From: Ramlibacter monticola
Lineage (GTDB): Bacteria > Pseudomonadota > Gammaproteobacteria > Burkholderiales > Burkholderiaceae_C
DNA length: 64,000 bases
Assembly: GCF_016722785.1 (NCBI RefSeq)
Contig: NZ_JAEQNE010000005.1
Coordinates: 186,001 to 250,000 of the forward strand
Direction of reading: 5' to 3'
The position numbers and the translations under genes are program-made. Shown piece after piece: positions 27,193 through 34,595 of this stretch; the first letter of the stretch is position 1, and each line of letters starts with the position of its first letter. The notes beneath the pieces were generated by a model. The model was not told where the DNA came from. It did not search any database and saw nothing but the letters and a program-made list of their open reading frames with translations.

Positions 27193-28641
27193 TCAGACGG
27201 CGCGGTACACCGTCTTGGTCTGGGTGAAGAACTCCAGGCCGACCCGCCCGGATTCGCGGAAGCCCGATCCGGTCGAGGCCTTGTAGCCGCCGAACGGGGC
27301 GTTGGTGAGGTTGCCGGTGGTGGTGCGGTTCACCTTCACCGTGCCCGACTCGATGTCGCGGCAGAAGTCGTGGACGTAGCGCGGGTTGCGCGTGGCGATG
27401 GCCGCCGACAGGCCGTAGGGCGTGTCGTTGGCGATGGCGATCGCCTGCGCGTAGCTCTCCACGTCGATCACCGCCAGCACCGGTCCGAAGATCTCCTCCT
27501 GCGCGATGCGGGCGCGCGGCGACACGTCGGTGAACACCGCGGGTTCGACGAACCAGCCGTGCTCGTGCGCCGGGCCGGTGAGCGCGCGGCCGCCGTACTG
27601 CAGCTTCGCTTCCTGCTTGCCGATCCCGATGTACGACAGCACGGTCTCGAACTGCTTCGCGGTGGCCAGCGGGCCCAGGTCGATGCCCGGCTCCAGGCCG
27701 TTGCCGATCTTCAGCGCCTGCACGCGGGCCAGCAGTTTCGCCAGGAAGGCCTCGCGCACCTGCGTCATCACCAGCACGCGGCTGGTGCCGGTGCAGGCCT
27801 GGCCGGTCAGCGACAGCCCGCCCTTGACCGCGAGGTCGGCTGCCGCATCCAGGTTGGCGTCCTCCATCACGATCAGCGGGTTCTTGCCGCCCAGTTCCAT
27901 CTGCGTGCGGGTCGTCATGGCCACGCTGCGGTGGATCTGCTCGCCCGCCGCCGTGGAGCCGGTGAAGGTGACGGCGCGCACTTCGGGCGAGCCGGTCAGC
28001 ACCGCCCCGACTTCGCCTGCGCGGCCGGTCACGAAGTTCAGCACGCCGGGCGGCAGGCCGCCCGCCACCAGGGCCTCGACCAGGCGCAGCCCGGTGAGCG
28101 GCGCGTCCGAGGAAGGCTTGAACACCACCGTGTTGCCGGTGATGAGCGCCGGCGCGATCTTGCGCGCCGGGATGGAGGCCGGAAAGTTCCAGGGCGCGAT
28201 CACGGCGACCACGCCCAGCGCCTCGCGCTGCGTGTAGACGACCATGTCGGGATCGTCGCAGGGGAAGGTCTCGCCGCTGTAGGTCTGGCCTTCCACCGCG
28301 TAGAAGCGCAGCGTCTGCGCGGTGCGAGCGATCTCGTCCTGCGCCAGCGCGAGCGGCTTGCCCATCTCGCGGGTGAGTTCCCGGGCGAACTGCGCCGCGT
28401 GCTGCTCCAGGTAGGCCGCCGCCTTGTTCAGCACCTGGGCCCGCTTGCCGGGCGCCATGGCCCGCCAGGCGGGGAAGGCCTTGGCGGCCGCGGCCACCGC
28501 GGCCCGCGCGTCCTCTGCGCCGGCGGCCGTGAAGCGGCCCACCACTTCGCGGCGGTCGGCCGGGTTGCGGGTCTCGAAGGTCTGGCCCGACGCGGCGGCG
28601 ACCCATTCGCCGCCGATCAGGATGCGGTGCGTGTCGCTCAT
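27193..28641 (-). CDS. NAD(P)-dependent aldehyde dehydrogenase in the diiron-oxidase cluster
   Basis: 482 residues from MSDTHRILIGGEWVAAASGQ. Catalytic set intact: Asn152 in IAPWNFP, Glu249 in MELGGK and nucleophile Cys283 in LTGQACTGTSR. Closest in feel to succinate-semialdehyde, alpha-ketoglutarate-semialdehyde or vanillin-type dehydrogenases. The ATG overlaps the stop of the HDO oxidase gene by four bases, which implies coupled synthesis and suggests that it oxidises an aldehyde released by the oxidase. Substrate not known. Confidence 0.9.
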   Translation of the reverse strand: MSDTHRILIGGEWVAAASGQTFETRNPADRREVVGRFTAAGAEDARAAVAAAAKAFPAWRAMAPGKRAQVLNKAAAYLEQHAAQFARELTREMGKPLALAQDEIARTAQTLRFYAVEGQTYSGETFPCDDPDMVVYTQREALGVVAVIAPWNFPASIPARKIAPALITGNTVVFKPSSDAPLTGLRLVEALVAGGLPPGVLNFVTGRAGEVGAVLTGSPEVRAVTFTGSTAAGEQIHRSVAMTTRTQMELGGKNPLIVMEDANLDAAADLAVKGGLSLTGQACTGTSRVLVMTQVREAFLAKLLARVQALKIGNGLEPGIDLGPLATAKQFETVLSYIGIGKQEAKLQYGGRALTGPAHEHGWFVEPAVFTDVSPRARIAQEEIFGPVLAVIDVESYAQAIAIANDTPYGLSAAIATRNPRYVHDFCRDIESGTVKVNRTTTGNLTNAPFGGYKASTGSGFRESGRVGLEFFTQTKTVYRAV

Positions 28642-29396
28642 GCCAGCGCCGGCTCGGCCTTCTTGGTTTCGGTCGCCACCAGTTCGGACAGCGGCAGTTC
28701 CTGCGCGACGTAGTCGTTGTACAGGGCGGTGGTGTACAGCAGGCGCATCTGGGCGCCGACCTCGCAGATCTTCAGGCAGCGCTGTTGCAGTTCCACGGTG
28801 TTGGCGTGCTGCAGCACGATCTGGTAGCCGCGCTCGCCGTGGATCTCGTCGGAGACGATGTGCAGGTCGAAGAACTCGACTTCCTCGTCGGTGAACTTGT
28901 ACTTCTCGCGCAGCGTCGGGGTCTGCTTGCGGTAGATGGAGGGCACCTGCGATTCCAGGCCCACCACCAGGCCGGCGACCGCGACCACCGGGTCCTCGCG
29001 CATGGCGACGGCGTAGCACCAGCTTTGCAGGCCGCGCGTGGTGGCCGACATGTTGTCCGGGTCCGTGACGCGGGCGCGGGTGGTGCCGCAGGCCTCGGCG
29101 AAGCGGATCAGCAGGTCGGTGTGGCGGTCGCCGCCGATCTCCTCCTCGTACATGTTGGACAGCAGGAAGTCCTTGGCCTCCGTCATCGTGTCCGGGGTGC
29201 GGGCGTAGATGTAGGCCAGGTAGTCCGCGAACGGACCGACGTAGTGGTAGTGGTTCTCGGCCCAGCGCGCCAGGTGCGCGCGGCTCAGCTTGCCGGTGGC
29301 CCAGGCGATGCTGAAAGGCGACTTGTTGGCGCTCTTGCCCTGAATGGCTTGTTCGAGGGCGGTGCGGAACTGGTCGCGGTCCATGAGTGCAGGCAT
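28638..29396 (-). CDS. Heme-oxygenase-like diiron oxidase (HDO; TenA/PqqC/CADD fold)
   Basis: All-helical protein of 252 residues in the iron-containing redox enzyme family. I find all six residues of the HDO diiron site at the expected spacings: Glu85 and His92 (EEEIGGDRH), Glu148 (GLESQVP), and His179, Asp183, His186 (DLHIVSDEIHGE). As I recall, the CADD site has Glu81, His88, Glu142, His174, Asp178 and His181, with the same 7, 4 and 3 spacings. Plain TenA thiaminases and PqqC lack this full set. HDO enzymes activate O2 for C-C cleavage, N-oxygenation or decarboxylation. First gene of the minus-strand operon; the two ferredoxins transcribed divergently, or the reductase, could reduce it. 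Reaction unknown. Confidence 0.87.
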   Translation of the reverse strand: MPALMDRDQFRTALEQAIQGKSANKSPFSIAWATGKLSRAHLARWAENHYHYVGPFADYLAYIYARTPDTMTEAKDFLLSNMYEEEIGGDRHTDLLIRFAEACGTTRARVTDPDNMSATTRGLQSWCYAVAMREDPVVAVAGLVVGLESQVPSIYRKQTPTLREKYKFTDEEVEFFDLHIVSDEIHGERGYQIVLQHANTVELQQRCLKICEVGAQMRLLYTTALYNDYVAQELPLSELVATETKKAEPALA

Positions 29397-29433
29397 GCGT
29401 CTTCTCTCCAGGTGGCGCTAGCAATCGAGCGCG

Positions 29434-29450
29434 TTGGGATACTGTATTCC
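29434..29450. promoter_or_regulatory. Operator copy 1 in the HDO/ferredoxin divergent promoter
   Basis: TTGGGATACTGTATTCC; the 15-bp core GGGATACTGTATTCC is a palindrome with a single mismatched pair. It lies 38 bp upstream of the HDO start codon. The same sequence occurs inverted at 29516-29532 and a variant sits at the GntR gene start. Confidence 0.75.
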
Positions 29451-29515
29451 TTGATTTGGATCAAAGAATCGGCGTAAACCCCTAGAGAATCGGCCCCCAG
29501 AACCCTCAACAATCA

Positions 29516-29532
29516 GGAATACAGTATCCCAA
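29516..29532. promoter_or_regulatory. Operator copy 2 in the HDO/ferredoxin divergent promoter
   Basis: GGAATACAGTATCCCAA, the exact reverse complement of the 17-bp site at 29434-29450. It ends 22 bp before the ferredoxin start codon, so each arm of the divergent promoter carries its own site. Confidence 0.75.
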
Positions 29533-29554
29533 ATCTGCCAGCAAAGGCCTTTCC

Positions 29555-29863
29555 ATGCCCATCGTCACCCTGCACAAGAACGGCTCCACCTACCGCGACG
29601 AGGTCAAGCCCAGCACCAACCTCGTGGTCCGGGCCGGCATCAAGCAGTTCCCCTACCCCAACCTCGCGTACCAGTGCGGCATGGGCAAGTGCGCCACCTG
29701 TGCCTGCAAGGTGCTGGCCGGAGCCGAACACCTGCCGCCGCCCAACTGGAAGGAGAAGAAGCAGCTGGGCGAGCGGCTGGAACAGGGCTACCGGCTGCTG
29801 TGCCAGCTCTGGCTGGAACACGACATCGAACTGCTGCAGGAACCCGCGGCGGCCGCCGCCTGA
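29555..29863 (+). CDS. Plant-type [2Fe-2S] ferredoxin
   Basis: Small electron carrier, 102 residues. Cluster ligands Cys41, Cys46 and Cys49 in CGMGKCATC, with the distal Cys83 in YRLLCQLW. An extra Cys51 follows the third ligand. The segment PPNWKEKKQLGERLEQGYRL is longer and more charged than in [2Fe-2S] ferredoxins of dioxygenases. First plus-strand gene, divergent from the HDO oxidase, with an operator copy in its promoter. Probable electron donor to the oxidase. Confidence 0.9.
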   Translation: MPIVTLHKNGSTYRDEVKPSTNLVVRAGIKQFPYPNLAYQCGMGKCATCACKVLAGAEHLPPPNWKEKKQLGERLEQGYRLLCQLWLEHDIELLQEPAAAAA

Positions 29864-29875
29864 AAGGAAAGCGCC

Positions 29876-30484
29876 ATGTACGTCATCCTCACCAGCAAGC
29901 CCGGGCAGTTCCGCAGCGAGCCGGGCGCCGGCATGGAGCCGCGCGAACACTACGACTACGTGCTGTGCGGGCGCGTGCGGGCCCGCTTCGTCGTGGCGGA
30001 ACTGCAGGCCGCGTCGCGCGTGCGCATCGTGGACGAAGCCGATCCCGCCGCGGTGAACGAAGTGCCCAGCAAGTTCCTCCCCTCCTTCGAGCGACTGGAG
30101 CAGGCGCGCGGCGAACTCGAGACCCTCGTGCGTTTCGGCGACCTCGACGCGCAGCTGGTGCGGCACGAGCCGCCGGCCGCGCCGGTGGCGCCTGCGGCGC
30201 CCGCCACGCCGCGCATCACCTTCATCAACAACAAGGAGCGCCAGGTGAGCGCGCCCGCCAACAGCAACCTGCTACGGGTATCGCTGCGCGAGCAGGGCGG
30301 CATCCCCTTCAAGTGCGGCGGCGGCGTGTGCGGCACCTGCAAGTGCCGCATCGTCCTGGGGCGCGAGAACACGGACGCCGTCAAGCCCAAGGAACGCAAG
30401 ATCCTGGACGAGGCACAGCTGGCGCAGGGCTACCGGCTGGCCTGCCAGACCTTCGTCCACGGCGACATCGCGGTGGCGTGGTGA
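29876..30484 (+). CDS. [2Fe-2S] ferredoxin with an extra N-terminal domain of unknown function
   Basis: 202 residues in two parts. Residues 1-95 (MYVILTSKPGQFRSEPGAGM, EHYDYVLCGRVRARFVVAEL, VRIVDEADPAAVNEVPSKFL) form a domain I do not recognise. A Pro/Ala linker (99-112) joins it to a plant-type ferredoxin domain with ligands Cys147, Cys152, Cys155 and Cys190 (CGGGVCGTC; RLACQTF). AAAGGAAAG precedes the ATG, 12 bp after the first ferredoxin. The N-terminal domain may dock the ferredoxin to its redox partner. Confidence 0.88.
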   Translation: MYVILTSKPGQFRSEPGAGMEPREHYDYVLCGRVRARFVVAELQAASRVRIVDEADPAAVNEVPSKFLPSFERLEQARGELETLVRFGDLDAQLVRHEPPAAPVAPAAPATPRITFINNKERQVSAPANSNLLRVSLREQGGIPFKCGGGVCGTCKCRIVLGRENTDAVKPKERKILDEAQLAQGYRLACQTFVHGDIAVAW

Positions 30485-31251
30485 ACGCCGCCGCCTGGCT
30501 CGGGAGCCTGTGGCCGGCGGACCTGGGCGCCGGCCGCTACGCCGCGATGGGCGCCATGGTGTTCGGCGGCGCCTGCCTGCAGGGCATCGGCGGGCTGGGC
30601 TTCGCGATGTTCTGCGCCCCGCTGGCGCTGCTGCTGTTCCCGGAGCTGGTCCCGGGACCGCTGCTGGCGCTCAGCTGCCCGCTGGCCCTGCTCGCGATGC
30701 TGCGCGAGTTCCGCGCCATCGAGTGGTCCACCGCGGGCTATGCCCTGGTCGGACGCCTGGGCGGCGCGCTGCTGGCGACCGCGGTGCTGCGCTTCGCCTC
30801 GCCTTCCACGCTCTCGGTGCTGTTCGCGCTGCTGATCCTCACGGGCGTGGCCCTGAGCGTGCGCGGCTGGCAGGTGCGGCCGACGCCGGCGACCAGCGGC
30901 ACCGCGGGCTTCGCCTCCGGCCTCATGGGCACCATCACCTCCGCCGGCGCGCCGCCGCTCGCGATCGCGCTGCAGAACCTGCCGCCCGCGCCGCTGCGCG
31001 CGACGCTCGGTTTCGTCTTCTTCGCCGGTTCCGTGATCTCCCTCGCGGCGCTGCATGCCGCCGGCCGCGCGAGCGGCGACGAACTCCTGGTGGGCGTTCT
31101 GCTCACGCCCTGGATGGTGGCGGGCTTCGCCGCCTCCGGGCCGCTCTCGCGGCGCCTCTCGGCGCAAGGCCTGCGCGGGGTGCTGCTGACGCTCGCCACC
31201 CTGGGCGCGCTGGCCGTGCTGGCACAAGCCCTCTTCCATGCCAAAAACTGA
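30481..31251 (+). CDS. TSUP-family (TauE/SafE-like) membrane permease
   Basis: Inner-membrane protein of 256 residues with about eight hydrophobic segments, typical of TauE/SafE anion exporters (sulfite, sulfonates, some organic acids). The GTG start at 30481 overlaps the ferredoxin TGA by four bases. Recognisable repeats include YAAMGAMVFGGACLQGIGGLGFAM and the second-half GFASGLMGTITSAGAPPLAIALQ. Cotranscribed with the ferredoxins; it may export an anionic product of the pathway such as sulfite, but this is inference. Confidence 0.85.
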   Translation: MNAAAWLGSLWPADLGAGRYAAMGAMVFGGACLQGIGGLGFAMFCAPLALLLFPELVPGPLLALSCPLALLAMLREFRAIEWSTAGYALVGRLGGALLATAVLRFASPSTLSVLFALLILTGVALSVRGWQVRPTPATSGTAGFASGLMGTITSAGAPPLAIALQNLPPAPLRATLGFVFFAGSVISLAALHAAGRASGDELLVGVLLTPWMVAGFAASGPLSRRLSAQGLRGVLLTLATLGALAVLAQALFHAKN

Positions 31252-32170
31252 ATCCATGCTCCACATCACCGACGCCATGATCGACAGCGCCGTCACGCCG
31301 ACGGACGCGCAGCAAGTGCTGTTCGAGGCCTTCCGCAGCCTTGCCGAAGGCCGTGCCTCCATGCAGGAGCGCATCCGCACCGAGGCGGGCGGCGTCAAGA
31401 TCTCCACGATGGGCGCCGTGCTGCCCGACCAGGGCCATGCGGGCGCCAAGGTCTACAGCACGATCGCGGGGCAGTTCAACTTCGTGATCCAGCTCTTCTC
31501 GACCCGCGACGGTCGCCCACTCGCCACGCTGGAGGCCAATGCGATCACGCGGTTGCGCACCGCGGCCTGCTCGGTGATCGCGGCCCGCCATCTCGCCAGG
31601 CCGCGGGTGCGCCGGCTGGCGATCTTCGGCGCGGGCGTGCAGGGCCGCGCGCACGCCTGCCAGTTCGCCGAGGCGCACGACCTCGAGGAGATCCGCGTCG
31701 TGGACCCGTTCGCGCCCGCCGACACCGCCGCGCAACTGCAGGCGCAGTGCGGCGTGCCCGTGCGCATGACGGACGCGGCCGGCGCACTGGACGATGCGGA
31801 CGTGGTGGTGACCGCGTCGCGGGCCACCGAGCCCCTGTTCGCCGGCACGCAGTTGCCGGCCGGCTGCTTCGTGGCCGCGATCGGCTCCAGCCTGCCGCAC
31901 ACGCGCGAGCTGGACGACGCGGCGCTGGCGCGCGCCGCCTCCATCATGGTGGACTGGGGGCCGCAGACCCTGCGCGAAGCGGGCGACCTGCAGCGCGCCG
32001 CGCCCGGCTGCCTGGACGGCAAGCTGGTGGAGTTCGCCGACGTGGTGAGCGGCCGGAAACCCGGCCGCACCGGGCCGGACGACATCACCATCTACAAGGC
32101 GGTGGGCGTGGGCCTGCAGGACATCGCGCTGGCCGGCCTGGCGTACGAGCGCGTCGCGGCAGCGCGTTAG
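31238..32170 (+). CDS. Ornithine cyclodeaminase / mu-crystallin family protein
   Basis: NAD(P)-dependent enzyme, 310 residues (304 if the ATG at 31256 is used). The N-terminal half has GAKVYSTIAGQF with the substrate-site lysine; the Rossmann site is IFGAGVQGRAH. The family includes ornithine cyclodeaminase, alanine dehydrogenases and delta1-pyrroline/piperideine-2-carboxylate (ketimine) reductases; sequence alone does not separate them. It overlaps the TSUP gene stop by 14 bases, so it is in the ferredoxin operon. A ketimine or amino-acid substrate would fit an oxidase working on an amine, which is a guess. Confidence 0.88.
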   Translation: MPKTESMLHITDAMIDSAVTPTDAQQVLFEAFRSLAEGRASMQERIRTEAGGVKISTMGAVLPDQGHAGAKVYSTIAGQFNFVIQLFSTRDGRPLATLEANAITRLRTAACSVIAARHLARPRVRRLAIFGAGVQGRAHACQFAEAHDLEEIRVVDPFAPADTAAQLQAQCGVPVRMTDAAGALDDADVVVTASRATEPLFAGTQLPAGCFVAAIGSSLPHTRELDDAALARAASIMVDWGPQTLREAGDLQRAAPGCLDGKLVEFADVVSGRKPGRTGPDDITIYKAVGVGLQDIALAGLAYERVAAAR

Positions 32171-32195
32171 CGGCCGCGGCTCGCCGCCCGCGGCC

Positions 32196-32891
32196 TCAGG
32201 GCGTGGGCGGCATCTGCGCCGCGCTGTAGACGTGGCGGGTGGCGAGCAGCGCGGCCAGTTCGGAGTCGCCGGCGATCACGGCGCGCAGGATGGCGGCGTG
32301 CTCTTCCCAGATCCTGGTGCCGTGGTTGCGATTCAGGGGCGCGAACAGCAGCGCGGTGCGATCGCGCAGCGAACGCATGATGTCGCGCAGGATCGAGTTC
32401 GAGGCGATGTTGGCCAGCGCATCGTGGAAGCGTTCGTTCAGCCGGATCAGCACCATGGGATCGCCGCCTTCCGAGAGCCGCACGCCTTCCGACAGGATGG
32501 CCTGCAGTTCGGCGATCTTGGCCGGATCGTGCCGGCGCGCGGCCAGCCTGGCGTTGAGCCCTTCCAGGGTCGCGCGCACCTCCACCAGCTCGCGTACCTG
32601 CTCCTCGGTGAACTGCGTGACGGTGGCGCCGCGGCGCGGCTCGATGGTGACGATGCCTTCGGAAGCGAGCTGGCGCAGCGCCTCGCGCACCGGCATCCGC
32701 GAGACCCCGAGCTCCTCGGAAAGCCGCGCCTCCACGAGGCGTTCGCCGCCGGCGATGGTGCCGGACAGGATGCGCTCGCGCAGCTGGTCGACGATGAGGC
32801 GCGTGAGGGGCGAATGGCTTTCGCCCAGCCTGCGCTGGGGCAGGTCGATCGCTTCCAGCAGCGGCCTCGTGGCCTCGGTGTCGTCACTCAT
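32196..32891 (-). CDS. GntR-family (FCD/FadR-type) transcriptional regulator
   Basis: 231 residues from the ATG at 32891. N-terminal winged HTH (LTRLIVDQLRERILSGTIAGG, LVEARLSEELGVSRMPVREALRQL) and an FCD ligand domain with the usual metal-site pattern (LNERFHDALA; AAILRAVIAGD). It is convergent with the ferredoxin operon and has a variant of the divergent-promoter operator only two bases before its own ATG, so it probably represses itself and both arms of the cluster. The ligand is likely a carboxylic acid. Confidence 0.9.
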   Translation of the reverse strand: MSDDTEATRPLLEAIDLPQRRLGESHSPLTRLIVDQLRERILSGTIAGGERLVEARLSEELGVSRMPVREALRQLASEGIVTIEPRRGATVTQFTEEQVRELVEVRATLEGLNARLAARRHDPAKIAELQAILSEGVRLSEGGDPMVLIRLNERFHDALANIASNSILRDIMRSLRDRTALLFAPLNRNHGTRIWEEHAAILRAVIAGDSELAALLATRHVYSAAQMPPTP

Positions 32892-32893
32892 GC

Positions 32894-32908
32894 TGGATAT
32901 TGTATCCC
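32894..32908. promoter_or_regulatory. Operator copy 3, overlapping the GntR gene leader
   Basis: TGGATATTGTATCCC matches the core at 29436-29450 at 12 of 15 positions. It ends two bases upstream of the GntR start codon, where the ribosome site would be, so binding would block expression of the regulator itself. Confidence 0.65.
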
Positions 32909-33144
32909 GCGATTCGACGCGCGGCCCTTGCGCACCACGCCCACCTCGCCCCTGCCGCGCGGCTTGAGCCACCTCGCGCCGGAATGCCGTGCGCGCCTCG
33001 GTCTTCACCGGCGCCGGCGCGTCGTTGCGGTGCGTGAGCACCTTCACTTCCGCGAAGCCGCCGCGCTCGCGCAGGAAGCGCGCATGCGCCTGCATGTCGC
33101 GCAGCCACAGGGGGAGCGCGGCGGGCCCTTAGAATGGCCATCCC

Positions 33145-33219
33145 GCCGCCGTAGTTCAATGGATAGAACGAGCGCCTCCTAAGCGCTAGATACAGGTTCG
33201 ATTCCTGTCGGGGGCGCCA
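33145..33219 (+). tRNA. tRNA-Arg (anticodon CCU), CCA encoded
   Basis: Cloverleaf: D arm GTTCAATGGATAGAAC, anticodon arm AGCGC-CTCCTAA-GCGCT with anticodon CCT reading AGG codons, T arm ACAGG-TTCGATT-CCTGT, acceptor 3' strand CGGGGGC-G-CCA. The 5' acceptor strand is GCCGCCG, leaving a G4:G69 mismatch in the stem. The expected sequence would be GCCCCCG. It could be a genuine functional variant or a sequence error. Confidence 0.92.
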
Positions 33220-33744
33220 GCCGGTGGTCAGGTCCGCCACGCGCAGGCTGGCCTCCAGGCCCGCCGGGTCGGCGGGGATGGCCGGCTCCAGGGTCGCGCG
33301 ATCCTCCCTTGCCCACGCCAGCTCGGTTTCGCGCCGGATCGCCGCCGCGCGCAGGCGATTGAGCTGCGCGCTCAGAAGCGCGCCATCTCCAGGGCCCGGA
33401 TCGCAACGAAGCTGCAGACCGCGGCCAGGAACAGCAGCCACGGACCGGGGCGAGCATCGAGGCGGGGGAACAGCAGGAGCCGGGTCAGCCGGCGGCACGG
33501 TTCGCAGTCGCGGCCTTCGCGGGTCGACGCCACGTTCGCGCCCCGGAGCAGGGGCGTTCGACGGGACGCGAAGGGAACGTGCATGGCCTTGGGATCGAAT
33601 GCTGCGACCAAGCTGCAAGGTTCGCAAGGGCCTGGCTCGTCTTTTGTAGGAGGAGGGGTACAGGCGGCGTGGGAAGGCGACCGTTTGAGGCCCCTCGCCG
33701 CATCCGGGCCCTCTTGCTGCAGCGCCGCATCCCTTCTTCTTGCT
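33220..33744. other. Gap of 525 bp with no confident gene
   Basis: Downstream of the tRNA and before the next minus-strand gene. A possible 70-codon minus-strand gene lies at 33372-33584. On the minus strand at about 33235-33369 another frame reads LNRLRAAAIRRETELAWARE, protein-like but without a proper start and running into the tRNA; it may be a decayed gene end. Nothing else seen. Confidence 0.5.
33372..33584 (-). CDS. Possible small membrane protein, 70 residues
   Basis: ATG at 33584. A basic, Cys-containing N-terminal half (CEPCRRLTRLL) is followed by one strong hydrophobic helix, PWLLFLAAVCSFVAIRALEM, at residues 48-67. The ribosome site is weak (AAGG two bases before the ATG). No family recognised. 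It may be real or a chance frame. Confidence 0.3.
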   Translation of the reverse strand: MHVPFASRRTPLLRGANVASTREGRDCEPCRRLTRLLLFPRLDARPGPWLLFLAAVCSFVAIRALEMARF

Positions 33745-34563
33745 TCAGCGCGCCACGAATTCGGAGATGGCGGCCAGGAACTGCTGCGGTGCCTGCAACT
33801 GCGGCACGTGGGCGCACCCGGGCAGCAGCACGAAGCGCGCGTCGGGCAACAGCGAGGCGAGCTCGCGCGCCATCTCCGGCGGCGTGGCCTCGTCCTGCTC
33901 GCCCACCAGCACCAGCACGGGCACGGCGACGCCGGGCACCTGCGCGCGCAGGTCCAGCGCGGCGAGCGCGGCGCAGGCCGCATGGAAGGTCTCGGGGTGC
34001 ACGGCGAGGAAGCGCGCCCGGCGCTGCTCCACCAGCGCGGGATGGGCCTCCTGGAAGGCCGGTGCGAACAGGCGCCGCATCGCCACGTCGGCGATCGCGG
34101 CGAGCCCCTTGGCGGAAGCCGCCGCGGACATGTTGCGGAAGGCCTGCCGCCCGGGCTCGGAGAACGCCGCCCCGCAATCGGCGAGCACCAGGCGCGCCGC
34201 GATGGAAGGGTGGCGGATCGCGGTGAGCAGCGCGACGAAGCCGCCGTAGCCGTTGCCCAGGAGAACCGGCGATTGCTCCAGCCGCAGGGCGCGGATCGCC
34301 TCCGCGACGCGGTCGGCCACCGCCTCGAGGCCGCCGGCCACGGAGCGCGAACCACCGAAACCGGGCAGGTCCAGCAGGATCACGCGGTGCGTGGTCGCGA
34401 GCAGCGCCGCCAGCGGGTCGAAGCTGCTGCGGTCGGCCAGCAGCGAATGCAGCAGCACGACGGGCCGGCCGGCGCCCAGCACCCGCGCGGTGACGGCCTC
34501 GTCGCCCACGGCGAGGCACACGTCCTCGCCGTGCGGGCCTGCGGATGGGAAAGCGTTGGGCAT
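33745..34563 (-). CDS. Alpha/beta-hydrolase fold protein lacking the nucleophile serine
   Basis: 272 residues with the alpha/beta-hydrolase outline: oxyanion HS at VVLLHSLLADRSSFDPL, LDLPGFGGS, candidate acid in VGEQDEATPP, and His252 in CAHVPQ. The nucleophile elbow, normally GxSxGG, reads LLGNGYGG (residues 102-108), so the serine position (105) is glycine. It should not be a normal esterase or lactonase. Paired with an intact relative just upstream (34596) as the last genes of the second HAAT importer operon. Confidence 0.85.
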   Translation of the reverse strand: MPNAFPSAGPHGEDVCLAVGDEAVTARVLGAGRPVVLLHSLLADRSSFDPLAALLATTHRVILLDLPGFGGSRSVAGGLEAVADRVAEAIRALRLEQSPVLLGNGYGGFVALLTAIRHPSIAARLVLADCGAAFSEPGRQAFRNMSAAASAKGLAAIADVAMRRLFAPAFQEAHPALVEQRRARFLAVHPETFHAACAALAALDLRAQVPGVAVPVLVLVGEQDEATPPEMARELASLLPDARFVLLPGCAHVPQLQAPQQFLAAISEFVAR

Positions 34564-34595
34564 CTGGGACCTTTCTGTTTGCGTGGAGTGTCGCT

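Noticed and set aside
25697..28606. A 969-codon fusion of aldehyde dehydrogenase shadow and reductase
   Set aside because: Only the last 333 codons are real (reductase); the upstream part is out of frame with the aldehyde dehydrogenase and GlcG genes that occupy that DNA.
32892..33144. Possible gene on the minus strand reading MQAHARFLRERGGFAEVKVL between the GntR gene and the tRNA
   Set aside because: It only extends the GntR frame upstream, passes through the operator, and has no ribosome site; probably GC-biased noncoding DNA.
33145..33219. Minus-strand open frame reading RPRQESNLYLALRRRSFYPL across the tRNA
   Set aside because: This is the well-known spurious antisense translation of a tRNA-Arg gene; it has no start or ribosome site of its own.
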